Source: Streptomyces griseomycini (GTDB taxonomy: Bacteria; Actinomycetota; Actinomycetes; Streptomycetales; Streptomycetaceae). From it: 64,000 nt of DNA. Below, in pieces: positions 20,555 through 29,781 of this stretch. The notes beneath the pieces are model-generated. The model saw only the letters and a program-made list of their open reading frames with translations, made no database searches and had not been told where the DNA came from. The stretch is taken from positions 124,001 to 188,000 of the forward strand of contig NZ_JACHJI010000008.1 in NCBI RefSeq assembly GCF_014203535.1. The letters are read 5' to 3'. Every line of letters starts with the position of its first letter. Within the stretch, counting starts at the first letter, position 1. A program made the position numbers and the translations under genes.

Positions 20555-21090
20555 GCCGTACGGCCTTTCGTTGCATGTGCTGCGTGCAGGGCGACCGCCT
20601 GCTGGAGTCGGTTCTGCGCGGGGGCGCGCCAGATGTGGCAGATGGCGAGGGCGAGCGCGTCGGCCGCGTCGGCGGGTCTCGGGGGCTCGGCCAGCCGCAG
20701 CAGGCGGGTGACCATGGCGCCGACCTGCGCCTTGTCGGCGCGTCCTGAGCCGGTGACGGCGGCCTTGACCTCGCTGGGGGTGTGCAGGGCGACGGGGATG
20801 CCGCGGCGGGAGGCGCACAGCAGGGCGACGGCGCTGGCCTGGGCGGTGCCCATGACCGTGCGGACGTTGTGCTGGCTGAAGACGCGCTCCACGGCCACGT
20901 ACTCCGGCCGGTGCTCGTCCAGCCACTGTTCGAGGCCCTGCTCGATGGCGACGAGGCGGTGGCCGAGGTCGGCGTCCGCCGGGGTGCGGACGACACCGAC
21001 CCCGAGCAGGGTGAGCGGCCGCCCTGCGACGCCCTCGACCACGCCGACACCGCACCGGGTCAGTCCCGGGTCCACCCCCAGTACGCGCAC
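20551..21090 (-). CDS. ruvC: Crossover junction endodeoxyribonuclease RuvC
   Basis: A 179-aa RNase H-fold resolvase that cleaves Holliday junctions. The first catalytic Asp is in VLGVDPGLTRCG, the glutamate in YVAVERVFSQHN, and the C-terminal acidic pair in RPADAADALALAICH. The GTG start at 21090 follows AGGGAGG. It is first in the ruvCAB set, and a terminator separates it from yebC upstream. Confidence 0.98.
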   Translation of the reverse strand: MRVLGVDPGLTRCGVGVVEGVAGRPLTLLGVGVVRTPADADLGHRLVAIEQGLEQWLDEHRPEYVAVERVFSQHNVRTVMGTAQASAVALLCASRRGIPVALHTPSEVKAAVTGSGRADKAQVGAMVTRLLRLAEPPRPADAADALALAICHIWRAPAQNRLQQAVALHAAHATKGRTA

Positions 21091-21157
21091 GCCCGGCCCT
21101 CCCTTTCGATCGCCTGTTTGTGCAGGCTATCGGGTGCCACCGACAACGTGGACAGAG

Positions 21158-21192
21158 CGACGGGCCGACGGGTGTGCCCCGTCGGCCCGTCG
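21158..21192 (-). terminator. Terminator downstream of yebC
   Basis: A perfect 15-bp stem (21158-21172 with 21178-21192) with a 5-nt loop starts 24 nt after the yebC stop and upstream of ruvC. Confidence 0.8.
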
Positions 21193-21216
21193 ATCCGGCT
21201 GGAGCCCGTGGCGGCG

Positions 21217-21969
21217 TTACGCGCCGACCTTCTCCATGATCTCGTCGCTCACGTCGAAGTTGGCGAAGACGTTCTGCACGTCGTCGCTGTCCTCCAGCGC
21301 GTCGATCAGCTTGAAGATCTTCTTCGCGCCCTCCTCGTCCAGCTCGACCTGCATGGTCGGGACGAAGTTGGCGTCGGCGGACTCGTAGTCGATGCCGGCG
21401 TCCTGGAGGGCGGTGCGGACCGCGACCAGGTCGGTCGGCTCGCTGAGCACCTCGAAGGACTCGCCGAGGTCGTTGACCTCCTCCGCGCCCGCGTCCAGCA
21501 CGGCGCCGAGGACGTCGTCCTCGGTCAGCTCGCCCTTGGGGACGATCACCACGCCCTTGCGGTTGAACAGGTACGACACCGAGCCCGGGTCGGCCATGGA
21601 GCCGCCGTTGCGGGTCATGGCGACGCGGACCTCGGAGGCGGCGCGGTTGCGGTTGTCGGTGAGGCACTCGATGAGCACCGCGACACCGTTCGGCCCGTAG
21701 CCCTCGTACATGATCGTCTCGTAGTCGGCGCCACCGGCCTCGAGACCGGCGCCGCGCTTGACCGCGGAGTCGATGTTCTTGTTGGGGACCGACTGCTTCT
21801 TGGCCTTCTGGATGGCGTCGTACAGCGTCGGGTTGCCCTCGGGGTCCGCGCCGCCCATTCGCGCCGCGACCTCGATGTTCTTGATCAGCTTCGCGAAGAG
21901 CTTGCCGCGCTTGGCATCGATCACGGCCTTCTTGTGCTTCGTCGTGGCCCATTTAGAGTGGCCGGACAT
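21217..21969 (-). CDS. YebC/PmpR family protein
   Basis: A 250-aa YebC-family protein with the invariant start MSGHSKWATTKHKKAVIDAK and the conserved GPNGVAVLIECLTDN segment. The family was annotated as transcriptional regulators. More recent work on relatives supports a ribosome-associated role in translating difficult motifs such as polyproline, so the older label should be read with care. In actinobacteria it commonly sits between pdxT and ruvC, as here. A terminator follows it. Confidence 0.96.
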   Translation of the reverse strand: MSGHSKWATTKHKKAVIDAKRGKLFAKLIKNIEVAARMGGADPEGNPTLYDAIQKAKKQSVPNKNIDSAVKRGAGLEAGGADYETIMYEGYGPNGVAVLIECLTDNRNRAASEVRVAMTRNGGSMADPGSVSYLFNRKGVVIVPKGELTEDDVLGAVLDAGAEEVNDLGESFEVLSEPTDLVAVRTALQDAGIDYESADANFVPTMQVELDEEGAKKIFKLIDALEDSDDVQNVFANFDVSDEIMEKVGA

Positions 21970-22017
21970 CTGCCTGTCTCCTTCGCGTAACCCATCTCTG
22001 CAACGAACGCAGGAATC

Positions 22018-22626
22018 CTACAAGGACTCGGCCGTCCGCCACGCGCGCACCATTTCCACGAACAGGCCGTGCACGCGGTGGTCTCCGGTCAGTTCCGGGT
22101 GGAACGACGTGGCCAGCGCGTTGCCCTGGCGGACCGCGACGACGTGTCCGGCGTGCTCGGCGAGCACCTCGGCCCCGGCGCCGACGGACTCGACCCAGGG
22201 GGCGCGGATGAAGACGCCCTCCACGGGGTCCCCCACGACGCCCTTGAGGTCGACCGCGGCCTCGAAGGACTCGTTCTGCCGTCCGAAGGCGTTGCGGCGC
22301 ACGATCATGTCGATGCCGCCGATCGTCTCCTGACCGGAGCGCGGGTCGAGGATCTTGTCGGCGAGCATGATCATGCCGGCGCAGGTGCCGTAGACGGGCA
22401 TGCCGTCCCGCACGCGGGCGCGCAGCGGTTCCATCAGGCCGAAGAGGACGGCCAGCTTGGAGATGGTGGTGGACTCGCCGCCCGGGAGGACGAGGCCGTC
22501 GACCTCGGCGAGTTCCTCGGGGCGCCGCACCGGCCTGGCCACGGCGTCGGCCGCGGCCAGGGCGATGAGGTGCTCCCGTACGTCGCCCTGGAGGGCCAGG
22601 ACGCCGATGACAGGTGCTTCGGTCAT
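22018..22626 (-). CDS. pdxT: Pyridoxal 5'-phosphate synthase glutaminase subunit PdxT
   Basis: A 202-aa class I glutaminase that supplies ammonia to PdxS for PLP synthesis. The nucleophile is in GTCAGMIMLA. The N-terminal VIGVLALQGDVREH, the LPGGESTT oxyanion region and the C-terminal TSFHPELTGD His/Glu pair complete the triad. It lies 7 bp downstream of pdxS and is cotranscribed with it. Confidence 0.97.
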   Translation of the reverse strand: MTEAPVIGVLALQGDVREHLIALAAADAVARPVRRPEELAEVDGLVLPGGESTTISKLAVLFGLMEPLRARVRDGMPVYGTCAGMIMLADKILDPRSGQETIGGIDMIVRRNAFGRQNESFEAAVDLKGVVGDPVEGVFIRAPWVESVGAGAEVLAEHAGHVVAVRQGNALATSFHPELTGDHRVHGLFVEMVRAWRTAESL

Positions 22627-22633
22627 GAGGGGA

Positions 22634-23545
22634 CTACCAGCCGCGGTTGGCGTAGCGCTCGGACTCGGGGAGGGTGTCGCAGTTGATGCCGACCATGGCC
22701 TCGCCGAGGTTGCGGGACGCGTCCGCGATGATCTTCGGGTCGTCGTAGAAGGTGGTCGCCTTGACGATGGCGGCGGCGCGCTTGGCCGGGTCGCCGGACT
22801 TGAAGATGCCGGAGCCGACGAAGACGCCCTCGGCGCCGAGCTGGCGCATCAGCGCGGCGTCCGCCGGGGTGGCCACACCACCGGCGGAGAACAGCACCAC
22901 CGGGAGCTTGCCCAGCTCGGCGACCTCCTTGACCAGCTCGTACGGGGCGCGCAGCTCCTTGGCGGCGGCGTAGAGCTCGTGGTTGTCGAAGCCGCGGAGC
23001 CTGGCGATCTCGTTCTTGATCTGGCGCAGGTGGCGGACGGCCTCGACGACGTTGCCGGTGCCGGCCTCGCCCTTGGAGCGGATCATGGCGGCGCCCTCGG
23101 CGATGCGGCGCAGGGCCTCGCCCAGGTTGGTGGCGCCGCAGACGAAGGGGGTGGTGAACGCCCACTTGTCGGAGTGGTTGACCTCGTCGGCCGGGGTGAG
23201 GACCTCGGACTCGTCGATGTAGTCGACGCCGAGCGACTGCAGCACCTGGGCCTCGACGAAGTGGCCGATGCGGGACTTGGCCATCACCGGGATGGAGACG
23301 GCGTCGATGATGCCCTCGATCATGTCCGGGTCGGACATGCGGGCCACACCGCCGTCCTTGCGGATGTCGGCCGGGACCCGCTCCAGGGCCATGACGGCGA
23401 CGGCGCCCGCGTCCTCGGCGATCCTGGCCTGCTCCGGCGTGACGACGTCCATGATCACGCCGCCCTTGAGCTGCTCGGCCATGCCGCGCTTCACGCGCGC
23501 GGTGCCGGTCTCGGGACCCTGGTTTTCGGAGAGCGTGCTGGACAC
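22634..23545 (-). CDS. pdxS: Pyridoxal 5'-phosphate synthase lyase subunit PdxS
   Basis: A 303-aa TIM-barrel synthase that combines ribose 5-phosphate, glyceraldehyde 3-phosphate and ammonia into PLP. MAEQLKGGVIMDVVTPEQA, MAKSRIGHFVEAQVL, and the FSAGGVATPADAALM phosphate-binding loop are family signatures. The GTG at 23545 (VSSTLSENQ) with GAGG upstream gives the expected length. PLP from this pair serves, among others, the class IV aminotransferase-fold PabC encoded later in the window. Confidence 0.97.
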   Translation of the reverse strand: MSSTLSENQGPETGTARVKRGMAEQLKGGVIMDVVTPEQARIAEDAGAVAVMALERVPADIRKDGGVARMSDPDMIEGIIDAVSIPVMAKSRIGHFVEAQVLQSLGVDYIDESEVLTPADEVNHSDKWAFTTPFVCGATNLGEALRRIAEGAAMIRSKGEAGTGNVVEAVRHLRQIKNEIARLRGFDNHELYAAAKELRAPYELVKEVAELGKLPVVLFSAGGVATPADAALMRQLGAEGVFVGSGIFKSGDPAKRAAAIVKATTFYDDPKIIADASRNLGEAMVGINCDTLPESERYANRGW

Positions 23546-23681
23546 GAATGACCTCGCTGGGGGGAAAGGGGGTTTCTGCAGCACCGAGGAAACGTGAGCG
23601 GACCAGTCCACAGCAAGGGCCAATGGGAAGGCGGTGGATCCTTTTCGGTCGGCGACGGCCTCCGGACGTCCGGGTCCCGCC

Positions 23682-24224
23682 CTACGCCGCCCGCCCCGTC
23701 AGCGCCGCCGGCGGCTCGTCGTCCATCTCGAAGGCCATCGGGAACGGCGCGTGTCCCGCCAGCCGGAACCAGCGCACCTTGCGGTGCCGCCGCAGTGCCC
23801 GCGCGGCCCGTACGGCGTCGTTGTGGAAGCGGCGGGCCATGGGCACCCTGCGCACCGCCTCGGCGAGTTCCAGGGCCGCCTCCTCTCCCCCGGGCGCCTC
23901 CCTGACCGCGTCCACCTGCTGCGCCTCGGCGAACACCGCGCGCAGCGCCTGGCTCAGCTCGCTCTCGGCGACCTCGCGCTGTTCCTCCACCGCCTGACGC
24001 GCGGCGTGCGCGGCCTCGTAGAGCACGATCGAGGCGGCCGGGTCGAGCACACCGGAGGTGGCCAGTTCCTGGGCGACGGAGGCGCGGCGCAGCAACTGCG
24101 CGTCGAGCGCGGCCCGGGCGGCGTCGATGCGGGCGTGCAGCCGGTCCAGCCGCCCCGCCGTCCAGCTCAGGTAGAGGCCGATCACGACGAGGGCGACGAG
24201 GATCCAGATGAGCGTTGCGGTCAC
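23682..24224 (-). CDS. Divergent LemA-like membrane protein
   Basis: A 180-aa protein with one N-terminal transmembrane helix (about residues 3-22) and a long helical region. A C-terminal segment ARRFHNDAVRAARALRRHR then GHAPFPMAFEMDDEPP matches the layout of LemA proteins (YN-D-V, then a hydrophobic stretch and P-F-E). Key LemA residues are only partly kept, so the assignment is tentative. The GTG at 24224 is chosen over a TTG three codons earlier. It lies 76 bp downstream of pimA. Function is unknown. Confidence 0.7.
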   Translation of the reverse strand: MTATLIWILVALVVIGLYLSWTAGRLDRLHARIDAARAALDAQLLRRASVAQELATSGVLDPAASIVLYEAAHAARQAVEEQREVAESELSQALRAVFAEAQQVDAVREAPGGEEAALELAEAVRRVPMARRFHNDAVRAARALRRHRKVRWFRLAGHAPFPMAFEMDDEPPAALTGRAA

Positions 24225-24300
24225 GGGCGGCAAGGCTAGTACCGCCGGCCGCGGGTGCCGCCCCCGGGGGCCTCGCTCCCCGACGGGCCGGCGGCCGCCC

Positions 24301-25464
24301 TCAGTCGCGGGCCAGGCCGAACCGTGCCCGCAGGCCCGTCGTGCGGTCGTCCGCCGCCACCGCCGCCGCGCCCGCCGTCACCGTCTCGTAGACCGAGAGG
24401 ATGTCCGCGCCGACGGTGGACCAGTCGAAGCGCCGGACGTGGGCGCTGCCGTGCTCGCGCAGCTTCGCGCGGCGCTCGGGGTCCTCCAGGAGGCGCACGG
24501 CGGCCTCGGCGAGCGCGTCGGCGTCCTCGTTGGGGAACAGCTCGCCCGCCGCCCCCCGGTCGAGGACCTGCGCGAAGGCGTCCAGGTCGGAGGCGAGCAC
24601 CGGCGCGCCCGCGGACATCGCCTCGACCAGGATGATGCCGAAGCTCTCGCCACCGGTGTTGGGCGCCACGTACAGGTCGACGCTGCGCAGGAAGCGGGCC
24701 TTGTCCTCGTCGCTGATCATGCCGAGGAACTCGACGCGCGCGTGCAGCTCCCGCGGCAGCGACTCGACGGCCTCCTTCTCGTCGCCGCGGCCCGCGACCA
24801 GCAGCCGGGTCCGCGGCCGGGCGGCCAGGATCTTCGGCAGGGCCTTCATCAGCACCGGCAGGCCCTTGCGCGGCTCGTCGATGCGGCCGATGAAGCCGAT
24901 GGTGTCGCCCTGCCACTCGGGGTTGGGCTCGGCCCCGGCGAAGAAGTCGACGTCGACGCCGTTCGGGATCACCACCGCGTCCCCGCCCAGGTGCTCGACG
25001 AGGGTCCGGCGGGCGTACTCGCTCACGGCGATCCGGGCGCTGATCTTCTCCAGGGCGGCCTGCAGGATCGCGTACGCGGCGATCATGGCCCGGGAGCGCG
25101 GGTTGGACGTGTGGAAGGTGGCGACGATCGGCCCCTCGGCCGCCCAGCAGGTCAGCAGGCCGAGCGAGGGCGAGGTCGGCTCGTGGATGTGGATGACGTC
25201 GAACGCGCCCTCGTGCAGCCAGCGCCGCACCCGCGCGGCCGACAGGAAGCCGAAGTTGAGCCGGGCCACCGACCCGTTGTACGGCACCGGCACCGCGCGG
25301 CCCGCGGAGACGACGTACGGCGGCAGCGGGGTGTCGTCGTCGGCCGGGGCGAGGACGGACACCTCGTGGCCGAGGCGGATGAAGTACTCGGCGAGGTCGC
25401 GGATGTGGAACTGGACGCCGCCCGGCACGTCCCAGGAGTAGGGGCAGACGATGCCGATCCTCAC
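24301..25464 (-). CDS. pimA: Phosphatidylinositol mannosyltransferase PimA-like (GT4)
   Basis: A 387-aa GT-B glycosyltransferase family 4 enzyme. RIGIVCPYSWDVPGGVQFH at the start, PNGVDVDFF, GFIGRIDEPRKGL and the GESFGIILVEAM motif (catalytic Glu region) match GDP-mannose-dependent PimA, which adds the first mannose to phosphatidylinositol on the inner membrane face. The GTG at 25464 follows GGGAGGGG and overlaps the patA stop (GTGA). Its place after pgsA and patA supports the substrate assignment. Confidence 0.92.
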   Translation of the reverse strand: MRIGIVCPYSWDVPGGVQFHIRDLAEYFIRLGHEVSVLAPADDDTPLPPYVVSAGRAVPVPYNGSVARLNFGFLSAARVRRWLHEGAFDVIHIHEPTSPSLGLLTCWAAEGPIVATFHTSNPRSRAMIAAYAILQAALEKISARIAVSEYARRTLVEHLGGDAVVIPNGVDVDFFAGAEPNPEWQGDTIGFIGRIDEPRKGLPVLMKALPKILAARPRTRLLVAGRGDEKEAVESLPRELHARVEFLGMISDEDKARFLRSVDLYVAPNTGGESFGIILVEAMSAGAPVLASDLDAFAQVLDRGAAGELFPNEDADALAEAAVRLLEDPERRAKLREHGSAHVRRFDWSTVGADILSVYETVTAGAAAVAADDRTTGLRARFGLARD

Positions 25465-26390
25465 GGGGTCCCCTCCCGGGCCTTCGCGGGGTCCCGCGAA
25501 GGATCGAGGTCCTTCAGCCACAAGCGCTGCAGCATGTGCCAGTCCTCCGGATGCTCGGCGATCCCCGTGGCGAAGGCGTCGGCCAGCGCCTGTGTCATGA
25601 CGGACGTCTTCTCGGCGCGCGTACCTGACCCGGGTACCTCGACCGGCGGGTGGACCCGGCCCCGCATCACGGGCGAGTCGTCGTACCAGAGCGTCACCGG
25701 CAGCAGCAGCGCACCGGTGTGCTGGGCGAGCAGGGCCGGGCCGGCCGGCATCCGGGCGGTCTCGCCGAAGAAGTCGACCTCGACGCCGGAGGAGGACAGG
25801 TCCCGGTCGGCGACCAGGCAGACCAGTCCCCCGTCGCGCAGCCGCCGGGCCAGCGTGCCGAAGGCGCTGCCGCCGCTGTGCGGGAGCACCTCCATGCCGA
25901 GGCCCTCGCGGTAGGCGACGAACCGGTCGTAGAGCGTCTCCGGCTTCAGGCGCTCGGCGACGGTGGTGAAGGGTATGCCCAGCTTCGTGGTGACCCAGGC
26001 GCCGGCGAGGTCCCAGTTGGCGAGGTGCGGCAGCGCCAGGACCACGCCCCTGCCGGCCGCCATGCCGTCGGTCAGGTGGTGGAGGTCCTTGACGTCGAGG
26101 CCGTCCGCGATGCGCTCGGCGCTCCAGGCGGGCAACCGGAAGGACTCCATCCAGTAGCGCAGGTACGACCGCATGCCCGCGCGGGAGAGCTCGGCGAGCC
26201 GCGCGGGGTCCGCGCCCGGCACCACGCGCGCGTAGTTGCTCTCCAGCCGCTCCACGCCCTTGCCGCGCCGCTTCCAGGCGAGGTCGGCGATGGTCCGGCC
26301 GAGGCGGACGGCGACCGGCTCCGGAAGCCTCCTCACCGTGCTCCAGCCGGCGCCGTACAGGGTGTCGGCCAGCCGTTCCCGGGCGCTCAT
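25461..26390 (-). CDS. patA: Phosphatidylinositol mannoside acyltransferase (PatA-like)
   Basis: A 309-aa HtrB/LpxL-type lysophospholipid acyltransferase, probably adding a fatty acid to the mannose of PIM at the cytoplasmic membrane. The catalytic His and Asp are in LPHLANWDLAG (H-x4-D). A second block, ADRDLSSSGVEVDFFG, is also conserved. The ATG at 26390 overlaps the pgsA stop (ATGA) and the stop overlaps the pimA start. This gives a fully coupled three-gene lipid operon. Confidence 0.92.
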   Translation of the reverse strand: MSARERLADTLYGAGWSTVRRLPEPVAVRLGRTIADLAWKRRGKGVERLESNYARVVPGADPARLAELSRAGMRSYLRYWMESFRLPAWSAERIADGLDVKDLHHLTDGMAAGRGVVLALPHLANWDLAGAWVTTKLGIPFTTVAERLKPETLYDRFVAYREGLGMEVLPHSGGSAFGTLARRLRDGGLVCLVADRDLSSSGVEVDFFGETARMPAGPALLAQHTGALLLPVTLWYDDSPVMRGRVHPPVEVPGSGTRAEKTSVMTQALADAFATGIAEHPEDWHMLQRLWLKDLDPSRDPAKAREGTP

Positions 26391-27064
26391 GTCGCGGTCT
26401 CGCTGTCCTGGGCCCGCTGCCGGTCCGCGGCCTCGGCCTCCGCCTCGGCGGACTCCCGGCGCACGGTGACGACCCGCTGGACCAGCGTGACGAGGCTGCC
26501 GACCGCGACGATCCACAGGGCGACGGGCAGCAGGTACCGGACGCCGGGCACGCCGAACGCGTGCAGGCCCGCGAGACCGGCCGCGACCAGCGAGACCACG
26601 AGCCGTTCGGCCCGCTCGACGAGCCCGTTGACGGCCACCGGCAGACCGATCGACTCGCCGCGCGCCTTGGTGTACGACACCACCTGGCCGCTCGCCAGGC
26701 AGAAGATCGAGACGGCGCACAGGACGTTGTCGTTCCCGCCGCCCGCGTACCACAGGGCGAAGCCGCCGAAGATCGCGCCGTCGGCGACCCGGTCGAGGGT
26801 GGAGTCCAGGAAGGCGCCCCAGCGGCTGGAGCGGCCCAGCTGGCGGGCCATGTTGCCGTCGACGAGGTCGGAGAACACGAACAGCGTGATCACGACGGTG
26901 CCCCAGAAGAACTCACCCCTGGGGTAGAAGACCAGCGCGCCCGCGACCACACCCGCCGTGCCGATGAGCGTGACCGTGTCGGGGCTGACCCCCCGCCGGA
27001 TGAGAAACGCGGCGAACGGTGTGAGGACACGCGTGAAGAATGCACGCGCGTACTTGTTCAGCAT
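26387..27064 (-). CDS. pgsA: Phosphatidylinositol phosphate synthase (CDP-alcohol phosphatidyltransferase)
   Basis: A 225-aa integral membrane enzyme with the CDP-alcohol phosphatidyltransferase signature D-G-x2-A-R-x8-G-x3-D-x3-D, seen as DGNMARQLGRSSRWGAFLD and the following STLDRVADG. In actinobacteria the homologue joined to patA and pimA makes phosphatidylinositol phosphate from CDP-diacylglycerol and inositol phosphate. The ATG at 27064 (MLNKYARAFFTR) has GGAAGG upstream; the longer in-frame reading upstream is not protein-like. The C-terminus is charged and cytoplasmic. Confidence 0.93.
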   Translation of the reverse strand: MLNKYARAFFTRVLTPFAAFLIRRGVSPDTVTLIGTAGVVAGALVFYPRGEFFWGTVVITLFVFSDLVDGNMARQLGRSSRWGAFLDSTLDRVADGAIFGGFALWYAGGGNDNVLCAVSIFCLASGQVVSYTKARGESIGLPVAVNGLVERAERLVVSLVAAGLAGLHAFGVPGVRYLLPVALWIVAVGSLVTLVQRVVTVRRESAEAEAEAADRQRAQDSETAT

Positions 27065-27364
27065 GGCCTTCCCGACGGTCGGTGGGGCCGTGCGGCCCCT
27101 GCTGGCCACCCGGCGGGCCCAATCGTAGCCACGCGCGCGCGGGGGCGGTGGCGGGGCACCCGGGCCCCTGCGCCGGGGCCCGTCGGGGCGGTGGTCCGCG
27201 GGGCCGTGAGCAGGGCCGGGCGACGCGGCGGCGTCCCTCGTATGGACGCGTCGTGACGGGAGTGGGAAGGTCGAAGGACCGCGGGCGCCGCCGGAGCCGC
27301 ACCGCACGCGGATTCCGCCGGGTCCGCGCCCACAGTGACCTCACCGTGCACGGGAGGCAGGACC
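27065..27364. promoter_or_regulatory. Divergent intergenic region, pgsA / EF-G-like gene
   Basis: About 300 bp between divergently transcribed genes. It must contain promoters for the lipid operon and for the EF-G-like gene. I see GC-rich inverted segments but no convincing -10/-35 pair or known operator, and no coding sequence. Confidence 0.4.
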
Positions 27365-29563
27365 ATGGGCGACAAGGCGCGCACACACCCCGGAGCCGCC
27401 GGCAGGGCACAGGCGGCCGACCACCCCGCGTCCGTACGGAATGTGGTGCTGGTCGGCCACTCCGGATCGGGCAAGACGACTCTGGTGGAGGCTCTCGCGC
27501 TGACCGCGGGAGCGATCAACCGGGCGGGCCGCGTGGAGGACGGCGGCACCGTCTCCGACTACGACGACATCGAGCATCGGCAGCAGCGCTCCGTCCAGCT
27601 CTCGCTGGTGCCGGTCGAATGGGACGGCATCAAGGTCAACCTGCTGGACACCCCCGGATACGCCGACTTCGTCGGGGAGCTCAGGGCCGGTCTGCGAGCG
27701 GCGGACGCGGCCCTCTTCGTCGTCTCGGCCTCGGACGGCGTGGACGGCTCGACCCGGATGGTGTGGGACGAGTGCGCGGCGGTCGGCATGCCGCGCGCCA
27801 TCGTCGTCACGCACCTCGAGGCGGCCCGCGCGGACTTCGAGGAGATGACCCGGATCTGCGCGGAGGCCTTCGGCGGGGACGACCCCGACGCCGTGCTGCC
27901 GCTGTACCTGCCGCTGCACGGCCCGGAGGGACCCGACGGGCACGCGCCCGTGACGGGGCTGATCGGGCTGCTGTCGCAGAAGCTGTTCGACTACTCCACC
28001 GGCGAGCGCAAGGAGTCCGAGCCCGGCGAGGACCAGCTGCCGCCGCTCGAGGAGGCCCGTGGCCGGCTCATCGAGGGGATCATCGCCGAGAGCGAGGACG
28101 AGACCCTCATGGACCGCTACCTCGGCGGCGAGCAGGTCGACGTCAAGACGCTGATCGAGGACCTGGAGCGGGCGGTCGCGCGCGGGGCGTTCTTCCCCGT
28201 CCTGGCCGCCGCCCCCGCGGCCGAGGGCGCCCGCCAGGGGCTCGGCACGGTCGAGCTGCTGGAGCTGATCACGCGCGGCTTCCCGACCCCGCTGGAACAC
28301 GGCACCCCGCGCGTGACCACCGTGGACGGCCGGCCGCGCGAGCTGAAGCCGTGCGACCCCGACGCGCCCCTGGTCGCGGAGGTCGTGAAGACCTCGTCCG
28401 ACCCGTACGTCGGCCGGCTCTCGCTGATCCGGGTCTTCTCCGGCACCCTGCGCGCCGACCAGACGGTCCACGTCTCCGGGCACGGAATGGCCGACCGGGG
28501 TCACGAGGACCACGACGTCGACGAGCGGATCGGCGCCCTGTCCACGCCGTTCGGCAAGCAGCAGCGGCCGGTGTCGCACGTCATCGCGGGCGATCTCGCG
28601 TGTGTGGCGAAACTCAGCCGCGCGGAGACCGGGGACACCCTGTCCGCCAAGGACGACCCGCTGCTCGTGGAGCCGTGGGAGATGCCCGACCCGCTGCTGC
28701 CGCTGGCCATCCAGGCGCACAGCAAGCCCGACGAGGACAAGCTGTCGCAGGGGCTGGCCCGGCTGGTGGCCGAGGACCCGACGATGCGCCTGGAGCAGAA
28801 CCAGGACACCCACCAGGTGGTGCTGTGGTGCCTGGGCGAGGCGCACGCGGACGTGGCCCTGGAACGGCTGCGCAGCCGCTACGGCGTCCAGGTCGACGTC
28901 GTACCGCACCGGGTCCCGCTCCGGGAGACGTTCGGCGGCAAGGCCGCCGGGCGCGGCCGGCACGTCAAACAGTCCGGCGGGCACGGGCAGTTCGCCATCT
29001 GCGAGATCGAGGTGGAACCGCTGCCGGGCGGCTCGGGCATCGAGTTCGTGGACAAGGTGGTCGGCGGAGCCGTGCCGCGGCAGTTCATCCCGTCGGTCGA
29101 GAAGGGCGTGCGGGCCCAGGCCGCGAAGGGGGTCGCGGCCGGTCACCCGCTGATCGACGTGCGGGTGACGCTGCTGGACGGCAAGGCGCACTCGGTGGAC
29201 TCCTCCGACGCCGCGTTCCAGACGGCCGGCGCCCTCGCGCTGCGGGAGGCGGCCTCGGACGCGAAGATCCATCTCCTCGAGCCGGTGGCCGAGGTGAGCG
29301 TCCTGGTCGGCGACGACTACGTCGGCGCGGTGATGAGCGACCTGTCCGGCCGGCGCGGCCGGGTGCTCGGCACCGAGCAGTCGGCCGGCGGCCGCACGCT
29401 GATCAGGGCCGAGGTGCCGGAGATCGAGATCGGCCGGTACTCCGTCGACCTGCGCTCCCTGTCGCACGGCACCGCCCGCTTCAGCCGCCGGTACGCGCGG
29501 CACGAGCCGATGCCGCCGCAGATCGCCGAACGGGTCCGCGAAGAGGCGCGCGCCGCCTCGTAG
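27365..29563 (+). CDS. Elongation factor G-like GTPase (EF-G2 type)
   Basis: A 732-aa translational GTPase of the EF-G-like group, separate from housekeeping FusA. The P-loop GHSGSGKTT is at residues 31-39 and the G3 motif is DTPGYADFVGE. The G4 motif, normally NKxD, is THLE at 149-152, which would weaken guanine recognition. EF-G domains II to V follow, with domain IV carrying VVGGAVPRQFIPSVEKG. The ATG at 27365 follows GGAGGCAGG. Family members have little or no classical translocation activity and their role is unclear. It is transcribed against the surrounding lipid and thrS genes. Confidence 0.9.
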   Translation: MGDKARTHPGAAGRAQAADHPASVRNVVLVGHSGSGKTTLVEALALTAGAINRAGRVEDGGTVSDYDDIEHRQQRSVQLSLVPVEWDGIKVNLLDTPGYADFVGELRAGLRAADAALFVVSASDGVDGSTRMVWDECAAVGMPRAIVVTHLEAARADFEEMTRICAEAFGGDDPDAVLPLYLPLHGPEGPDGHAPVTGLIGLLSQKLFDYSTGERKESEPGEDQLPPLEEARGRLIEGIIAESEDETLMDRYLGGEQVDVKTLIEDLERAVARGAFFPVLAAAPAAEGARQGLGTVELLELITRGFPTPLEHGTPRVTTVDGRPRELKPCDPDAPLVAEVVKTSSDPYVGRLSLIRVFSGTLRADQTVHVSGHGMADRGHEDHDVDERIGALSTPFGKQQRPVSHVIAGDLACVAKLSRAETGDTLSAKDDPLLVEPWEMPDPLLPLAIQAHSKPDEDKLSQGLARLVAEDPTMRLEQNQDTHQVVLWCLGEAHADVALERLRSRYGVQVDVVPHRVPLRETFGGKAAGRGRHVKQSGGHGQFAICEIEVEPLPGGSGIEFVDKVVGGAVPRQFIPSVEKGVRAQAAKGVAAGHPLIDVRVTLLDGKAHSVDSSDAAFQTAGALALREAASDAKIHLLEPVAEVSVLVGDDYVGAVMSDLSGRRGRVLGTEQSAGGRTLIRAEVPEIEIGRYSVDLRSLSHGTARFSRRYARHEPMPPQIAERVREEARAAS

Positions 29564-29571
29564 CCGGCGCC

Positions 29572-29602
29572 GGGCGCCCGCGGACGGTCCCCGCGGGCGC
29601 CC
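29572..29602 (+). terminator. Hairpin after EF-G-like gene
   Basis: A 12-bp GC stem (29572-29583 with 29591-29602) begins 9 nt after the TAG stop of the EF-G-like gene. There is no U-tract. Confidence 0.6.
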
Positions 29603-29781
29603 GCGCACGCCGGTCCCTCCCGGGCGGCTCCGGAACGCCCCCTTCGTGCCGGCGGGCGGCTTCGGCCGTCCGCCGACGCGTGCCGGGGACTGCGGATACG
29701 CTGAATACCTGATCAACAGGTGTGCACGGCAAGGAAGTCGGGAAGGCCGCAAGACGACAGTCGCGGCGATCGGGGGCGGGA

